Shown: positions 18,827 to 28,530, counted from the first letter of the stretch. The stretch is 64,000 nt of DNA from Trinickia dabaoshanensis (GCF_002879885.1 NZ_PNYA01000019.1:87113-151112); one strand, 5' to 3'. The notes: a model not told the origin generated them from the sequence alone. Program-made: numbers and translations.

Positions 18827-19861
18827 ATGCGTCGCGCGTTGGTTATCGCACCGAATTGGATCGGTGACGCATTGATGGCGCAGCCGCTGTTCACGCTGCT
18901 CAAGCAACTTCATCCGCGTCTCGTCATCGACGCGGTCGCGCCCACCTGGGTGGCACCGGTGCTCGAGCGGATGCCGGAAATCGGCGAGGTGCATGCCACC
19001 GACCTCGCTCACGGCAAGCTCCAGCTTCTGAAGCGCTGGCAGCTCGCGCTCGATCTGCGCGAGAACGATTACGACGCCGCGTATGTGTTGCCGAATTCGT
19101 TCAAATCGGCCTTGATTCCTTGGCTGGCGGGCATTCGCCTGCGCATCGGCTACACCGGCGAAGGCCGGGTGGGCCTGCTGAACGTGCGGCACGCGAATCC
19201 GGGCAAAGGCGAGCGCGCGCCGATGGCGCCGCACTATGCCGCCCTCGCCTACGCGCCGGGCGCCGAGGTACCCGATCTCGAAGCGCGCTTGCGCATGCCG
19301 CATTTGGAGGCCGATCCGAACGAATCGGTGCGTGTGTCCGCGCGTTTTCACCTCGATACGCGCGTGCCGCTGCTCGTGTTCTGCCCGGGTGCCGAGTACG
19401 GCAGCGCGAAGCGTTGGCCCGCCGAGCACTTTGCCGCGCTCGCAAAAATGGTCGGCCAGTCGTTCCCGTACACGCAGATCGTCGCGCTCGGCTCGAACAA
19501 GGACGCACCGCTCGCGGCGGCCATCGCGGCCCAGGCTCCGAACGTGCGCAACCTGTGCGGACAGACCTCGCTCGGCGAAGCGTGCGCGCTGATCGCGCGA
19601 GCCGGCGCCGTGGTGAGCAACGATTCCGGCCTCATGCACGTCGCGGCGGCGCTGCGCCGGCCGCTGGTCGCGATCTACGGATCGAGCGATCCGCGCCACA
19701 CCCCGCCTTTGTCCGACTTCGCGAAGGTACAATGGCTGCATCTCGAGTGCAGCCCTTGCTTTGCCCGCGAGTGTCCGCTCGGCCATTTGCGCTGCTTGCG
19801 CGAGTTGTCCGCCGAGCAAGTGTTCGCCGATTTGCGTGCCATGTTGCTCGGCGAGCGCTGA
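18827..19861 (+). CDS. waaF: ADP-heptose:LPS heptosyltransferase II
   Basis: 344 residues from the ATG at 18,827 (MRRALVIAPNWIGDALMAQ). Glycosyltransferase family 9: the N-terminal domain has PNWIGDALM, the C-terminal domain has CPGAEYGSAKRWP and the nucleotide-sugar site SNDSGLMHVAAAL, then YGSSDPRHTPP. It adds the second heptose to the lipopolysaccharide inner core on the cytosolic face of the inner membrane. Longer in-frame readings start upstream but add sequence that is not family-like. It follows ilvE and the zinc-ribbon gene. Confidence 0.9.
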   Translation: MRRALVIAPNWIGDALMAQPLFTLLKQLHPRLVIDAVAPTWVAPVLERMPEIGEVHATDLAHGKLQLLKRWQLALDLRENDYDAAYVLPNSFKSALIPWLAGIRLRIGYTGEGRVGLLNVRHANPGKGERAPMAPHYAALAYAPGAEVPDLEARLRMPHLEADPNESVRVSARFHLDTRVPLLVFCPGAEYGSAKRWPAEHFAALAKMVGQSFPYTQIVALGSNKDAPLAAAIAAQAPNVRNLCGQTSLGEACALIARAGAVVSNDSGLMHVAAALRRPLVAIYGSSDPRHTPPLSDFAKVQWLHLECSPCFARECPLGHLRCLRELSAEQVFADLRAMLLGER

Positions 19862-20023
19862 CGCACGGAAGGCCTGGCGGCTTTATGCGTTCATTGACGC
19901 GTGGGCGCCGCACGTCGAGCCCGAACGACCGTATTGCCGAGCGCGCCTCGCGTTTTTTGCCGCGGGCGTGACGAGTTAGCCTGACGGCGCGTTTTTGCGC
20001 GATATCTACGAGCCCAGAGAGCC

Positions 20024-20476
20024 ATGCCACGTTTTGCCCGCTTGTTCGAAGCCGCAGCCGATACGTTGAACGCGTTCTATCAGACCGTCGGGGACGGCAA
20101 CATCGACGCGTTGATGGCCCTTTGGATCGACGAAGAGTTCGCGAGCTACGTGAATGCGGGCGGAGCGCACTGGCACGGCGTGGATCAGATCCGCGCCGGG
20201 CTGGTTGCGCTTGCCGATGCGCGCGCACTGCCGACGGCTATCGAGCCGCTCGACGTGCGCGTGTACGACAGCCTCGGCACGGTCGTCTACACGGTCGCGG
20301 AAGCGCATCGGTTGCAAGAACCGCTCGCGCCGTCGCGGATGATCTACGCAACCTACGTCATGGTTCACGAGCGCGGCGAATGGCGAATCGCGCACATTCA
20401 TGCGAGTCCGATGCCGGAAGAAACGGCCACCGACTTCGCTGCCAAGATTCGACACGGACAAGGCGCATTGCATTGA
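20024..20476 (+). CDS. SnoaL/NTF2-like small protein
   Basis: 150 residues with the NTF2/SnoaL cone-fold pattern: N-terminal helices (ADTLNAFYQTVGDGNIDALMALW), then strands with HWHGVDQIRAGL and a C-terminal VMVHERGEWRIAHIHASP. The last motif is typical of DUF4440/DUF3225-type ketosteroid-isomerase-like proteins. No catalytic residue can be assigned, so it may be an enzyme or a binding protein. It lies between waaF and the hydrolase gene on the same strand, 52 bp before the latter. Confidence 0.75.
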   Translation: MPRFARLFEAAADTLNAFYQTVGDGNIDALMALWIDEEFASYVNAGGAHWHGVDQIRAGLVALADARALPTAIEPLDVRVYDSLGTVVYTVAEAHRLQEPLAPSRMIYATYVMVHERGEWRIAHIHASPMPEETATDFAAKIRHGQGALH

Positions 20477-20528
20477 CCGGCCGGCAACCGATAGCCGGCC
20501 GAGGCGATTACAGGATTTGGGGACGGTC

Positions 20529-21587
20529 ATGAGCACGACACATGACAAACGGGCTTCGTCACCGGCTGCGGGGGCCGCGGCCACCGAAACGTTGGTACAA
20601 CTGCTCTACAACCCGCCCCGATGGCTCCCGACGAGCCATGCCCAAACGATCGTTCCGGCCCTCTTCGCACGCCGCCCGGCCGTCGAATATCGACGCGAGC
20701 GATGGGATACGCCCGACGGCGATTTCATCGAACTCGACTGGCTCGCCTACGGCGCCGGTACCGGAAACGACGCTGCCCCGCCGCCCGACGCGCCGCTGTT
20801 CGTACTCTTTCATGGGCTCGAGGGCAGTTCCGATTCGCATTACGCGCGCGTCCTGATGGCATCGGCTCGTGCGCTCGGATGGCATGGCGTCGTGCCGCAT
20901 TTTCGCAGTTGCAGCGGACCGATCAATCTGGCGCCGCGCTTTTACCATCTCGCCGACAGTGCCGAGGTGGACTGGGTCTTGCGGCGGCTGCATGCGCAGC
21001 ATCGCGGGCCGCTCGTCGTCGCAGGCGTCTCGCTCGGCGGCAATGTCCTGTTGCGCTGGCTTGGCGAACAAGGCACGGATGCGGCGTTCGTGTCGGCGGC
21101 GGCCGCGATTTCGACACCATTGGATGTGCATGCCGGCGGGCGCGCGCTTTCGCAAGGTTTCGCGCTCGTTTATACGATGAGCTTTCTGAAGACGCTCAAG
21201 CGCAAGGCGTTGAGCAAGCTCGAGCAGTATCCCGGGTTGTTCGACCGGGATGCGATGCTGGCCTGCCGGACGATGTACGAGTACGACAATGTCGTGACCG
21301 CGCCGATCCACGGTTTTCGCAATACGGAAGAGTATTGGACCCGAGCGACCACGCGCCCGCTGCTGCCCGACGTCGTCGTGCCCACGCTCGTGCTCAACGC
21401 GCGCAACGATCCGTTCCTACCGAGCGCCGCGCTGCCCACGCATGCCGAAGTGTCGCGTGCGATCGAGCTCGATCAGCCTGAAGCCGGCGGGCACGTGGGC
21501 TTCATGACCGGGCCCTTCCCGGGCCGGATCGACTGGCTGCCTCGGCGCGTATTCAATTTTTTGGAGCCGCACGCGCACGATGGATGA
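20529..21587 (+). CDS. YheT-family alpha/beta hydrolase
   Basis: 352 residues from the ATG at 20,529. The fold has LFVLFHGLEGSSDSHYAR (oxyanion region), nucleophile elbow GVSLGGN, and the late Asp and His in NARNDPF and GGHVGF. N-terminal PPRWLPTSHAQT is the hallmark start of the YheT/ABHD1-3 family, which are putative esterases of unknown substrate. The stop overlaps the next gene by 8 bp, so the two are translationally linked. Confidence 0.87.
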   Translation: MSTTHDKRASSPAAGAAATETLVQLLYNPPRWLPTSHAQTIVPALFARRPAVEYRRERWDTPDGDFIELDWLAYGAGTGNDAAPPPDAPLFVLFHGLEGSSDSHYARVLMASARALGWHGVVPHFRSCSGPINLAPRFYHLADSAEVDWVLRRLHAQHRGPLVVAGVSLGGNVLLRWLGEQGTDAAFVSAAAAISTPLDVHAGGRALSQGFALVYTMSFLKTLKRKALSKLEQYPGLFDRDAMLACRTMYEYDNVVTAPIHGFRNTEEYWTRATTRPLLPDVVVPTLVLNARNDPFLPSAALPTHAEVSRAIELDQPEAGGHVGFMTGPFPGRIDWLPRRVFNFLEPHAHDG

Positions 21588-22155
21588 CATCGTCAAAGCC
21601 GCGCTCGCCAAATGGCCGAACGTGCCGCATTGCACGGGATGGCTGCTGCTGGACCGGCGCGGACAATGGCGGATGCGCGACGAAGGCGCGCAAGCGCGCG
21701 GCGAGCTTGGCACGACGATCCGCCATGCGGCGCTCGTCGGCTTCATCGAGCGCAATTACGCGTGTGACGACGGGGGTTGCTGGTTCTTTCAGAACGGGCC
21801 GCAGCGCGTTTATGTGGAATTGGCTTATACACCGTGGGTGGTGCGGCTGGCCTTGCCTTCACCCGGTTCACCGGTGCTGACGGACCAGACCGGCGCCGGG
21901 TTCGAGCCGGCGGCCGTGTATATCGACGACGAAGGCGGCGTACTGTTCGCCGATCGTTCAAACCCGCAACGGATCGCCGTGTTGCACGACCACGACCTCG
22001 ACCTGTTTGCGCAATTGGCCGCGCTCGACGAATCGGGCACGACGGGCACGCTCGAATGGCGTCCCGGCCATGTGCTCGCGGTCGAGTCGGTGCGGCGCGC
22101 CGATATCCCCGCGCGCTTCGGCTTCGTCGCCAGCCCGGCGGCGGCGCAGCGTTGA
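21580..22155 (+). CDS. Conserved beta-proteobacterial protein of unknown function
   Basis: 191 residues, starting ATGGATGAC inside the end of the hydrolase gene (8-bp overlap). Soluble; features include WLLLDRRGQWRMRDE near the N-terminus, a CDDGGCWFFQNGPQRVYVEL centre with two cysteines, and a C-terminal IPARFGFV. I recognise the type as a Burkholderiales conserved hypothetical that follows yheT but cannot assign a domain number with confidence. Function unknown; overlap with the hydrolase suggests a joint role. Confidence 0.7.
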   Translation: MDDIVKAALAKWPNVPHCTGWLLLDRRGQWRMRDEGAQARGELGTTIRHAALVGFIERNYACDDGGCWFFQNGPQRVYVELAYTPWVVRLALPSPGSPVLTDQTGAGFEPAAVYIDDEGGVLFADRSNPQRIAVLHDHDLDLFAQLAALDESGTTGTLEWRPGHVLAVESVRRADIPARFGFVASPAAAQR

Positions 22156-22233
22156 ACGCCGGAGCGCGTTCGCCCTTCCTTTTCCGTTCCCTTTGAAACC
22201 GCGGGTCTGCCCCAATTGCGGCGAAGCTCGATA

Positions 22234-22251
22234 CATATAAACATATATATG
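22234..22251. promoter_or_regulatory. AT-rich inverted repeat, candidate GntR operator
   Basis: Perfect 6-base inverted repeat CATATA-N6-TATATG in an AT-only island inside very GC-rich DNA, ending 38 bases upstream of the GntR-family gene start. Position and symmetry suit an autoregulatory operator; the AT-rich stretch could also be the -10 region. Confidence 0.5.
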
Positions 22252-22289
22252 ACTGGTTGACCGTATTAATCCTTTCGAGCGGAGTTCCC

Positions 22290-23012
22290 ATGCAGGCCGA
22301 CGACCGACTTCCTCGCTATCAGCGTCTGCGCGACGAATTGGCCGCTCAGATCGCAGAGCATCGCTGGCGTGCAGGCGAGGCCATCCCCACCGAGCAGGAA
22401 CTGTCGCGCACCCACGGCGTTGCCGTGGGCACCGTGCGCAAGGCCATCGACCAGCTCGTCGCGGAAGGCATGCTCGAGCGCTTTCAAGGGCGAGGCACGT
22501 TCGTCCGCCGGGCCAGCTTCGACGGCTCGCTGTTTCGTTTTTTTCGTTTTCAGAATCGCCGCGGAGAGCGGCGCGTTCCCACGAGCCGGATTCTGTTGCG
22601 CGAAGTCGTGCCGGCGCCTTCGGCCGTCAGCGCCGCGCTCGGCATCGACGCCAATGCGCGCGTCATCCGTATGTCGCGGCTTCGTCTCCTCGACGATCAT
22701 CCGATCCTCGCCGAGGAGATATGGCTACCGTATGAGCGCTTCGAGGCGTTTGCCAAGCTGCCCACCGAGGAAATCGGCGACCTGCTCTATCCGGTCTACG
22801 AGGCGCATTGCAATCAGGTCGTCGCATCGGCCAGCGAAACCCTGACCGTCGAAACGGTCGACGCGATGCATGGGCGGATGCTGCGCATCGCCCCGGGTAC
22901 GCCCGTCGTCGTCATCGAGCGGCTCGCTTACGGCTACGACCGCCGCCCCCTCGAATGGCGTCGCTCGCGTGGGCCGGCAAGCGAGTTCCTCTATCAGGTG
23001 GAGATCCGCTAA
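22290..23012 (+). CDS. GntR-family (HutC/UTRA) transcriptional regulator
   Basis: 240 residues from the ATG at 22,290 (GGAG eight bases ahead). N-terminal winged helix (about 6-75) with PRYQRLRDELAAQI, IPTEQELSR and GTVRKAIDQLVAEG; C-terminal UTRA effector domain (about 95-235) with the terminal SEFLYQVEI. Usually a repressor released by a small-molecule ligand. The MFS transporter and amidohydrolase genes follow on the same strand, so they are the likely targets, and the inverted repeat at 22,234 the likely operator. Confidence 0.88.
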   Translation: MQADDRLPRYQRLRDELAAQIAEHRWRAGEAIPTEQELSRTHGVAVGTVRKAIDQLVAEGMLERFQGRGTFVRRASFDGSLFRFFRFQNRRGERRVPTSRILLREVVPAPSAVSAALGIDANARVIRMSRLRLLDDHPILAEEIWLPYERFEAFAKLPTEEIGDLLYPVYEAHCNQVVASASETLTVETVDAMHGRMLRIAPGTPVVVIERLAYGYDRRPLEWRRSRGPASEFLYQVEIR

Positions 23013-23123
23013 AGGCATGCGGACGCGCGCGATCGACGCATGGGTTCGCGGACGACGCGCGCACCGATGAACGGTAATACATGGGCCCAATCCATACGAA
23101 AGCGGCCCCACAGGAGACATGCG

Positions 23124-24416
23124 ATGTTCAGTTGGTTCAAAGATATCTCCCCGGTCGAGCGACGCACGTTTTGGGCTTGTTTCGGCGGCTGGGCACTCGA
23201 CGCGCTCGATGTTCAAATCTTCAGCCTCGTGATTCCGGCGATCATCGCCGAGTGGGGCATCGGTAAAACGCAGGCCGGGCTCGTGAGTGGGGCGACGCTC
23301 GTCGCGTCCGCGCTCGGCGGGTGGATCGCGGGCGCGCTCGCCGACCGCATGGGCCGCGTTCGCACGTTGCAGTTCACCGTCGCGTTCTTCTCCGTATTCA
23401 CGTTCGCCTGCGCGTTCGCGCACAATTTCCAGCAGTTTCTCGTACTGAAGACATTGCAAGGGTTGGGGTTCGGCGGCGAGTGGGCAGCAGGCGCGGTTCT
23501 CATGGCCGAATCGATTCGCGCGCAGCATCGAGGCAAGGCCATGGGCACGGTGCAAAGCGCTTGGGCCATCGGCTGGGCAGCCGCCGTCGTCTTGTATTCG
23601 GTCATGTTCTCGCTGATGCCGAGTGCGATGGCATGGCGCACGATGTTCGCACTCGGCCTGTTGCCGGCCTTGCTCGTGCTTTATCTGCGGCGCGGCGTGC
23701 CGGAGCCGGAAGCACCCGCGGGGCGCCCGGCTTCGCAGGCCGGTGCCGCGCCGAGCATGCCGTTGCTTGCAATCTTTTCGCCGAGCGTGCTGCGCATGAC
23801 GCTCATCGGGGCGCTGCTCGGCGTGGGCGCGCATGGGGGCTATTACGCGCTGATGACGTGGCTACCCACGTATCTGAAGACCGAGCGTCACTTGTCGGTG
23901 TTGGGAACCGGCGGTTATCTGGCCGTGATCATCGTCGCATTCTTTTGCGGCTGCGTGGCAAGCGCTCAACTGCTCGACCGAATCGGGCGCCGCGGCACCA
24001 TCTTGCTGTTCTCGATTGCTTGCGTCGCCACGGTGCTCGTCTATCTGTTCGTACCGCTGACGAACGCAGCGATGCTCGTCGTCGGATTCCCACTCGGTTT
24101 TTTCGCTGCGGGCATTCCGGCCAGCATGGGTGCGCTCTTCAACGAACTCTATCCGCGCGGCATGCGCGGAACCGGCGTCGGGTTTTGCTACAACTTCGGA
24201 CGCATCGTCTCGGCGGGCTTCCCCGTCATGGTCGGGCACCTGGCCCAGACAACCTCGCTCGGCTTCGCCATCGGCGCCGACGCCGCGATCGCGTACGCAA
24301 TCGTGGTCTTCGCCGTGTTGATGCTTCCGGAAACGCGCGGACGCGCCCTCGCGGAGAACGAAGCCGGCGCGACCGGACATCGCGCATCGCCCGATGTACA
24401 GACCGCCGGCCATTGA
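23124..24416 (+). CDS. MFS transporter, sialate/aromatic acid:H+ symporter-like
   Basis: 430 residues from the ATG at 23,124 after AGGAGACATGCG. Twelve hydrophobic segments are visible. The N-terminal WFKDISPVERRTFWACFGGWALDALDVQ with Asp in TM1 and the loop motif ADRMGRVRTLQ are typical of the MFS acid:H+ symporters. The second half has the matching DRIGRRGTI loop. Likely imports a carboxylic acid, given the adjacent lactonase-type hydrolase. Between the GntR gene and the hydrolase gene, same strand, 111 bp and 82 bp apart. Confidence 0.87.
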   Translation: MFSWFKDISPVERRTFWACFGGWALDALDVQIFSLVIPAIIAEWGIGKTQAGLVSGATLVASALGGWIAGALADRMGRVRTLQFTVAFFSVFTFACAFAHNFQQFLVLKTLQGLGFGGEWAAGAVLMAESIRAQHRGKAMGTVQSAWAIGWAAAVVLYSVMFSLMPSAMAWRTMFALGLLPALLVLYLRRGVPEPEAPAGRPASQAGAAPSMPLLAIFSPSVLRMTLIGALLGVGAHGGYYALMTWLPTYLKTERHLSVLGTGGYLAVIIVAFFCGCVASAQLLDRIGRRGTILLFSIACVATVLVYLFVPLTNAAMLVVGFPLGFFAAGIPASMGALFNELYPRGMRGTGVGFCYNFGRIVSAGFPVMVGHLAQTTSLGFAIGADAAIAYAIVVFAVLMLPETRGRALAENEAGATGHRASPDVQTAGH

Positions 24417-24498
24417 TCGGCGTCGGGCGCGCCGACAGCGATAACGACGAGCCCGGTAGCACCACTACCGCAGTCATTGGAACCGAGGATTTTTGGCT

Positions 24499-25395
24499 AT
24501 GTCGACAAACGCCGCGCGCGCTACGGGCGCGGATACGCTGCACGGGGCAAGCACCGGCGCGATCACGGCAATCGATACTCACGCTCACGTTTTTTCGAGG
24601 GCTCTTCCGCTCGCGGCGGCCCGCCGGTATGCGCCCGCGTATGACGCCCCGCTTACCCGGTATCTCGCGCAACTCGATCGACACGGCATTTCGCACGGCG
24701 TGCTCGTGCAGCCGAGCTTTCTCGGCACCGACAACGGTTATTTGATGGGCGCTATCGCGCGGGCACCGCACCGCTTGCGTGGCATCGCCATGATCGACCC
24801 GGAGGCCGTAGCGACCGATCCTAGCTCGCTCGACGTCCTCGCGCTCGGCGGTATCGTCGGCATCCGGTTCAATCTGTTCGGCCTGCCCGATCCCGATCTT
24901 GCCGGTGCCGCGTGGCAAACGACGCTGCGCAAAATCGTCGCGCTGGGCTGGCAGATCGAAGTGCACTGCGAGGCTCAGCGGTTGCCGAATGTCTTGGGAG
25001 GGCTGCTCACGCAGACCGGCGAAGCGATCGACATTGTCGTGGATCACTTCGGACGCCCCGACCCGGCTCTCGGGATTGCCGATCCCGGCTTCGGCTATTT
25101 GCTGACGCTCGGCGCGACACGACGCGTATGGGTCAAGTTGTCCGCGGCGTATCGCAATGCCGATCCGCTGAGCGCCGGCTCGCTCGAGGGCACGGCACTG
25201 GCGGCGATGCCCTTGTTGGAAACTGCCTTCGGGCTCGACCGGCTCGTGTGGGGCAGCGATTGGCCACACACCCAACATGAGCGCGGCCACGATTACGATT
25301 GCGCGTATGCGCTGGCAAACAAGCTGCTCCCGACGCAGCGGGCGCGGCAGGCCGTGCTCGTCGATACGCCGGCTCGCCTGTTCGGTTTCGCATAA
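24499..25395 (+). CDS. TIM-barrel amidohydrolase, 2-pyrone-4,6-dicarboxylate lactonase-like
   Basis: 298 residues; the ATG at 24,499 is preferred to TTG at 24,493. Amidohydrolase_2 family with IDTHAHVFSR (first metal-site HxH), RGIAMIDP, an IEVHCEAQR strand with His, VVDHFGRP and the final WGSDWPHTQ (catalytic Asp). The closest type I know is LigI-like PDC lactonase of lignin-derived aromatic degradation; sugar lactonases share the fold. With the upstream GntR regulator and MFS transporter it forms a small uptake-and-hydrolysis cassette. The substrate is inference. Confidence 0.83.
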   Translation: MSTNAARATGADTLHGASTGAITAIDTHAHVFSRALPLAAARRYAPAYDAPLTRYLAQLDRHGISHGVLVQPSFLGTDNGYLMGAIARAPHRLRGIAMIDPEAVATDPSSLDVLALGGIVGIRFNLFGLPDPDLAGAAWQTTLRKIVALGWQIEVHCEAQRLPNVLGGLLTQTGEAIDIVVDHFGRPDPALGIADPGFGYLLTLGATRRVWVKLSAAYRNADPLSAGSLEGTALAAMPLLETAFGLDRLVWGSDWPHTQHERGHDYDCAYALANKLLPTQRARQAVLVDTPARLFGFA

Positions 25396-25551
25396 CCGGC
25401 CAGTATTGGGCGGAGAGCATGTCGCGACGCTCGCGGGCGGGGTTCGCTTTGGCGCAGAATGTCGCTACGTTAAGCGCGACCGGGGCGCACAGGGCGTACC
25501 GGCAGCCCGTCGGCAGGCTGCTAAGATAAGCGCCCCTCGAAGGAGCACGAC

Positions 25552-26028
25552 ATGCCTGAATTGACCCATTTCGACGCAGCCGGCCAGGCTCATATGGTGG
25601 ACGTCGGCGGCAAGGACGAAACGAAGCGGATCGCCGTTGCGCGCGGCTCGATCCGAATGAAGCCCGAGACATTTACACTGATCCGTGACGGCAATGCGAA
25701 GAAGGGCGACGTGATCGGCGTCGCCCGCATTGCCGCGATTCAGGGCGCTAAACGCACGGCCGATTTGATCCCGCTTTGCCATCCGCTCGCGCTCACGCGC
25801 GTGGCAGTCGATTTCGCGCTCGACGAGGCGATGCCTGGAGTGCACTGCAAGGTCCAGGTCGAAACGCTCGGCCGCACGGGCGTGGAGATGGAAGCGCTCA
25901 CCGCCGTGCAAGTCGGCCTGCTGACCGTCTACGACATGTGCAAAGCCGTGGACCGCGGGATGGTCATCACCGATGTGAAGGTGATGGAAAAGCATGGGGG
26001 GAAGTCGGGGGATTGGGTGGCTCCGTGA
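25552..26028 (+). CDS. moaC: Cyclic pyranopterin monophosphate synthase
   Basis: 158 residues with ribosome site GAAGGAG. Conserved [20 protein letters not shown] and [11 protein letters not shown], and KSVxx-type end HGGKSGDW. It converts the MoaA product to cPMP, the first stable intermediate of molybdenum cofactor synthesis. It stands alone here, convergent with the O-oligosaccharyltransferase gene 61 bp away; no other moa genes are in the window. Confidence 0.95.
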   Translation: MPELTHFDAAGQAHMVDVGGKDETKRIAVARGSIRMKPETFTLIRDGNAKKGDVIGVARIAAIQGAKRTADLIPLCHPLALTRVAVDFALDEAMPGVHCKVQVETLGRTGVEMEALTAVQVGLLTVYDMCKAVDRGMVITDVKVMEKHGGKSGDWVAP

Positions 26029-26089
26029 AGCAACGCCAACCTCGGACGCTCGCCGGTATGTCGCTCAGCGTCCGCGCCCCTCCTGCCGG

Positions 26090-27871
26090 TCAATCGCCGC
26101 TATCCTCCTCGTCATCCGACGACTTCGGCGCAGCCCCATAGCGCTTGACCAATTCCGCCTTGAACGACGCCAGCTTGGGTTCGTCGTCGCACAAGTCATA
26201 CAGCGCCGAGAGCTGCGACGGCCAATCGTGCAACACCAGCGCGAAGATCTTCAGCCGCTCCACCGTATCGAACGCTTGATCCGGCTTCCCGTCGAGCGCC
26301 AGCAACACCGCGTATCGACGCAGCACCGTCTCGCCTGGCAGTAGCGCCAGCGCCTTTTCATGCATGTCGATCTTCGTGCGCAGATCGTTGCTATCGATCG
26401 GCAGCAACGTCGCCATCCCATACTCGCCCCACGCCCCGAACAGCGTCGACGGCGCCGCCCGGTATTGCTCGGCGGGGTGTGCGCCGTAATACAGCACCTC
26501 CGAGCGCGCGTAATCGCGATAAATCGGCAAGAGCGCCGCCAATCCGCCCAATACGACGAGCCATTGCAGCCCCAACGCAAACCGCCCCGGCACGAAGGTC
26601 AACGGCTTCGTCTCCAAGATGCCGAAGATGAACATCGCAGGCAGCAGGAAGAACATGTACTGCTGCGGATACTCCACCAGCGCGTGCATCAGCAACGCAC
26701 CGATGAGGGCAAGGCCGAAAACGCGCTCGACCGTATGCGGCGCGCGCAGCACGCGCCACAACCAGGTCAGCAGCCCCAGCAACACGACGCCAAAACCGAG
26801 CACACCGGTTTTAGCGAGCAAATCGATGACGATGTCGTGCGAATTGTTGGCGATTTCGACGTCGCCCAATTGCTTCACTAGCGCGAATTCGAAACGCGGA
26901 AACTCGCCCCAACCCACGCCCAGCAACGGGTGCCCCTTGAACATCGTCCAGCCGTACTTCCACATCGCAAGCCGCAGGACGAATTGCCCCTTGTCCTGAA
27001 AGCGGTGTGCGGCCGACACGTCCAATCCGAGCTGGTAACGCGCGTTGGCCCAGCGAGTGGCCATATTCACCGCGATGAACAACACGACGAGCAGAACCGG
27101 AATCATCCACTCCCGCGTGCGGCGCCCGGAAAAAACGTTCGCGCGCGGCGCGACGAGCGCCATCCAAAATCCCGCGACGACGATGACGCCCGTTTGCAGC
27201 CAAGGCCCGCGCGACACCGTCAGCGCCTGCCCGAGAACACAAATCGCCGATACGACCGCCCAAACGAGGACGTTTATACGGCGCGTCTGCACGAGGTACA
27301 TGGCGCCGGCCAGCGCGAACGCGATCACGGTGGCGAGGTGGTTGGCCTGCGCCATGTTCCCGAACGGCCGCCGGTCGGTCGTGACGTTATAAGCCACCAC
27401 GAACGGGGCGAATTTCGCTTCCGCATGAAAAAGCTGCACCACCTGGCAAAACACGGCGAACAGACCGCCCACGACGAGCGCGGTCGCCATCCAGCGCAAC
27501 GCCGTATCGGCCGCCCCTACGCGCGCAAGGCCATACCCCGTTTGCACGGCCATGAAGCCCGCCAAGAGGAAGCCCGCGCCGAGCCATGCCATCGAAGGCT
27601 GCGCGAGAGGCAGCACGAATGTCTGTAAGACCAACAGCGCCCCGAAGGCGAGCGGGACCAGCGCCACGGTGGGCATCGCGTACTGCGCCCCCTGCCGCTC
27701 CGACAGCACCAGCAGCAGCACCGAAGCGCCGACCAGCAAATACAGCGAGAGCGCCGTGAACTCCGCGTAGAAAGTTGGGACCGGGTACGTATGGTTGGTG
27801 ACCGCGTACGGCAGCAGCGCCGCGAAAGCCAGGGACGCAAACGACAAATAACGGGCAGATGGAGAAGTCAT
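26090..27871 (-). CDS. pglL: PglL-type O-oligosaccharyltransferase
   Basis: 593 residues from the ATG at 27,869-27,871. About eleven to twelve membrane segments with the Wzy_C/O-antigen-ligase region in the middle (GVGWGEFPRFEF and NNSHDIVIDLLAKTG, the periplasmic loop with a conserved His), and a soluble C-terminal part (about 450-593) like the PglL_A / DUF3366 extension. It transfers lipid-linked glycan to Ser/Thr of periplasmic proteins. The type IV pilin gene lies 80 bp upstream on the same strand; pilins are classic PglL substrates, so the pair may be a dedicated pilin glycosylation unit. A longer start at 27,907 is possible. Confidence 0.87.
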   Translation of the reverse strand: MTSPSARYLSFASLAFAALLPYAVTNHTYPVPTFYAEFTALSLYLLVGASVLLLVLSERQGAQYAMPTVALVPLAFGALLVLQTFVLPLAQPSMAWLGAGFLLAGFMAVQTGYGLARVGAADTALRWMATALVVGGLFAVFCQVVQLFHAEAKFAPFVVAYNVTTDRRPFGNMAQANHLATVIAFALAGAMYLVQTRRINVLVWAVVSAICVLGQALTVSRGPWLQTGVIVVAGFWMALVAPRANVFSGRRTREWMIPVLLVVLFIAVNMATRWANARYQLGLDVSAAHRFQDKGQFVLRLAMWKYGWTMFKGHPLLGVGWGEFPRFEFALVKQLGDVEIANNSHDIVIDLLAKTGVLGFGVVLLGLLTWLWRVLRAPHTVERVFGLALIGALLMHALVEYPQQYMFFLLPAMFIFGILETKPLTFVPGRFALGLQWLVVLGGLAALLPIYRDYARSEVLYYGAHPAEQYRAAPSTLFGAWGEYGMATLLPIDSNDLRTKIDMHEKALALLPGETVLRRYAVLLALDGKPDQAFDTVERLKIFALVLHDWPSQLSALYDLCDDEPKLASFKAELVKRYGAAPKSSDDEEDSGD

Positions 27872-27951
27872 GAGTATGGGAGCGTCGGCAACCGGCGCAC
27901 TATACAAAAATTTCCTTTCACTGTGCGAAGCCGTTTACTCCCGGCGCACCA

Positions 27952-28530
27952 TCAAGCCCGGCATTCCGGCGGCGCGAGGTTGGCCGGCAACGTCGCCGGC
28001 TCGAGCGGAGCCGGTCCCGAGCCGGGCGCCGGAAGCGAAGACCCTTGCTTACCCGCAGCAAAACATTCCCACGACATGACCCCGCCCTGGACGGCGCCCG
28101 CTTCCAGCGCCACGCGCGCGGTGGGCGGATCGGACGCGTCGGGTACCGACGGAACGAGCACCAATGTATCGGTGCCCGCCGGGGACACCCGCGCCGTAAA
28201 GCGGACGGAGATTTCTCCGGTCGTATCGTCGATCGCGATGGCGTCGATGTTGCGGGTGCCGGGCGGCGCGACGTATCCGCTGCCGAAGGGACTGCCCGCG
28301 GCGGCGTTCTCGGCCACCGCAAGGCGCGCCCCCGAGGCGAGCGCCAACCCTTCCCCCACCCGGCTGCGACCGAGGTAATCCTGGTAGGCCGGCACGGCAT
28401 AGGCGGCGACGATCCCCACGATCGCCAGCACGATCATCAACTCGATTAGCGTGAAACCGCGTTTGGCGCGGCGCGGCGGCACGGCGGCCGACACGAGCCG
28501 GCGCGCTAGGTTGAAAAAAACGGCGGACAT
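27952..28530 (-). CDS. Type IV pilin-like protein with long leader
   Basis: 192 residues from the ATG at 28,528-28,530. Prepilin cleavage motif [12 protein letters not shown] with Glu5, followed by a hydrophobic helix ending [10 protein letters not shown]. The leader before the cleavage Gly is about 25 residues, longer than the 5-7 usual for type IVa. The mature part is about 167 residues; it is rich in Ala/Thr/Ser/Pro, with a Pro-rich C-terminus and two Cys (SWECF and PPEC) that could form the D-loop. Other pilus genes are absent here. The PglL gene follows directly, suggesting it is glycosylated on the Ser/Pro-rich tail (inference). Confidence 0.83.
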   Translation of the reverse strand: MSAVFFNLARRLVSAAVPPRRAKRGFTLIELMIVLAIVGIVAAYAVPAYQDYLGRSRVGEGLALASGARLAVAENAAAGSPFGSGYVAPPGTRNIDAIAIDDTTGEISVRFTARVSPAGTDTLVLVPSVPDASDPPTARVALEAGAVQGGVMSWECFAAGKQGSSLPAPGSGPAPLEPATLPANLAPPECRA

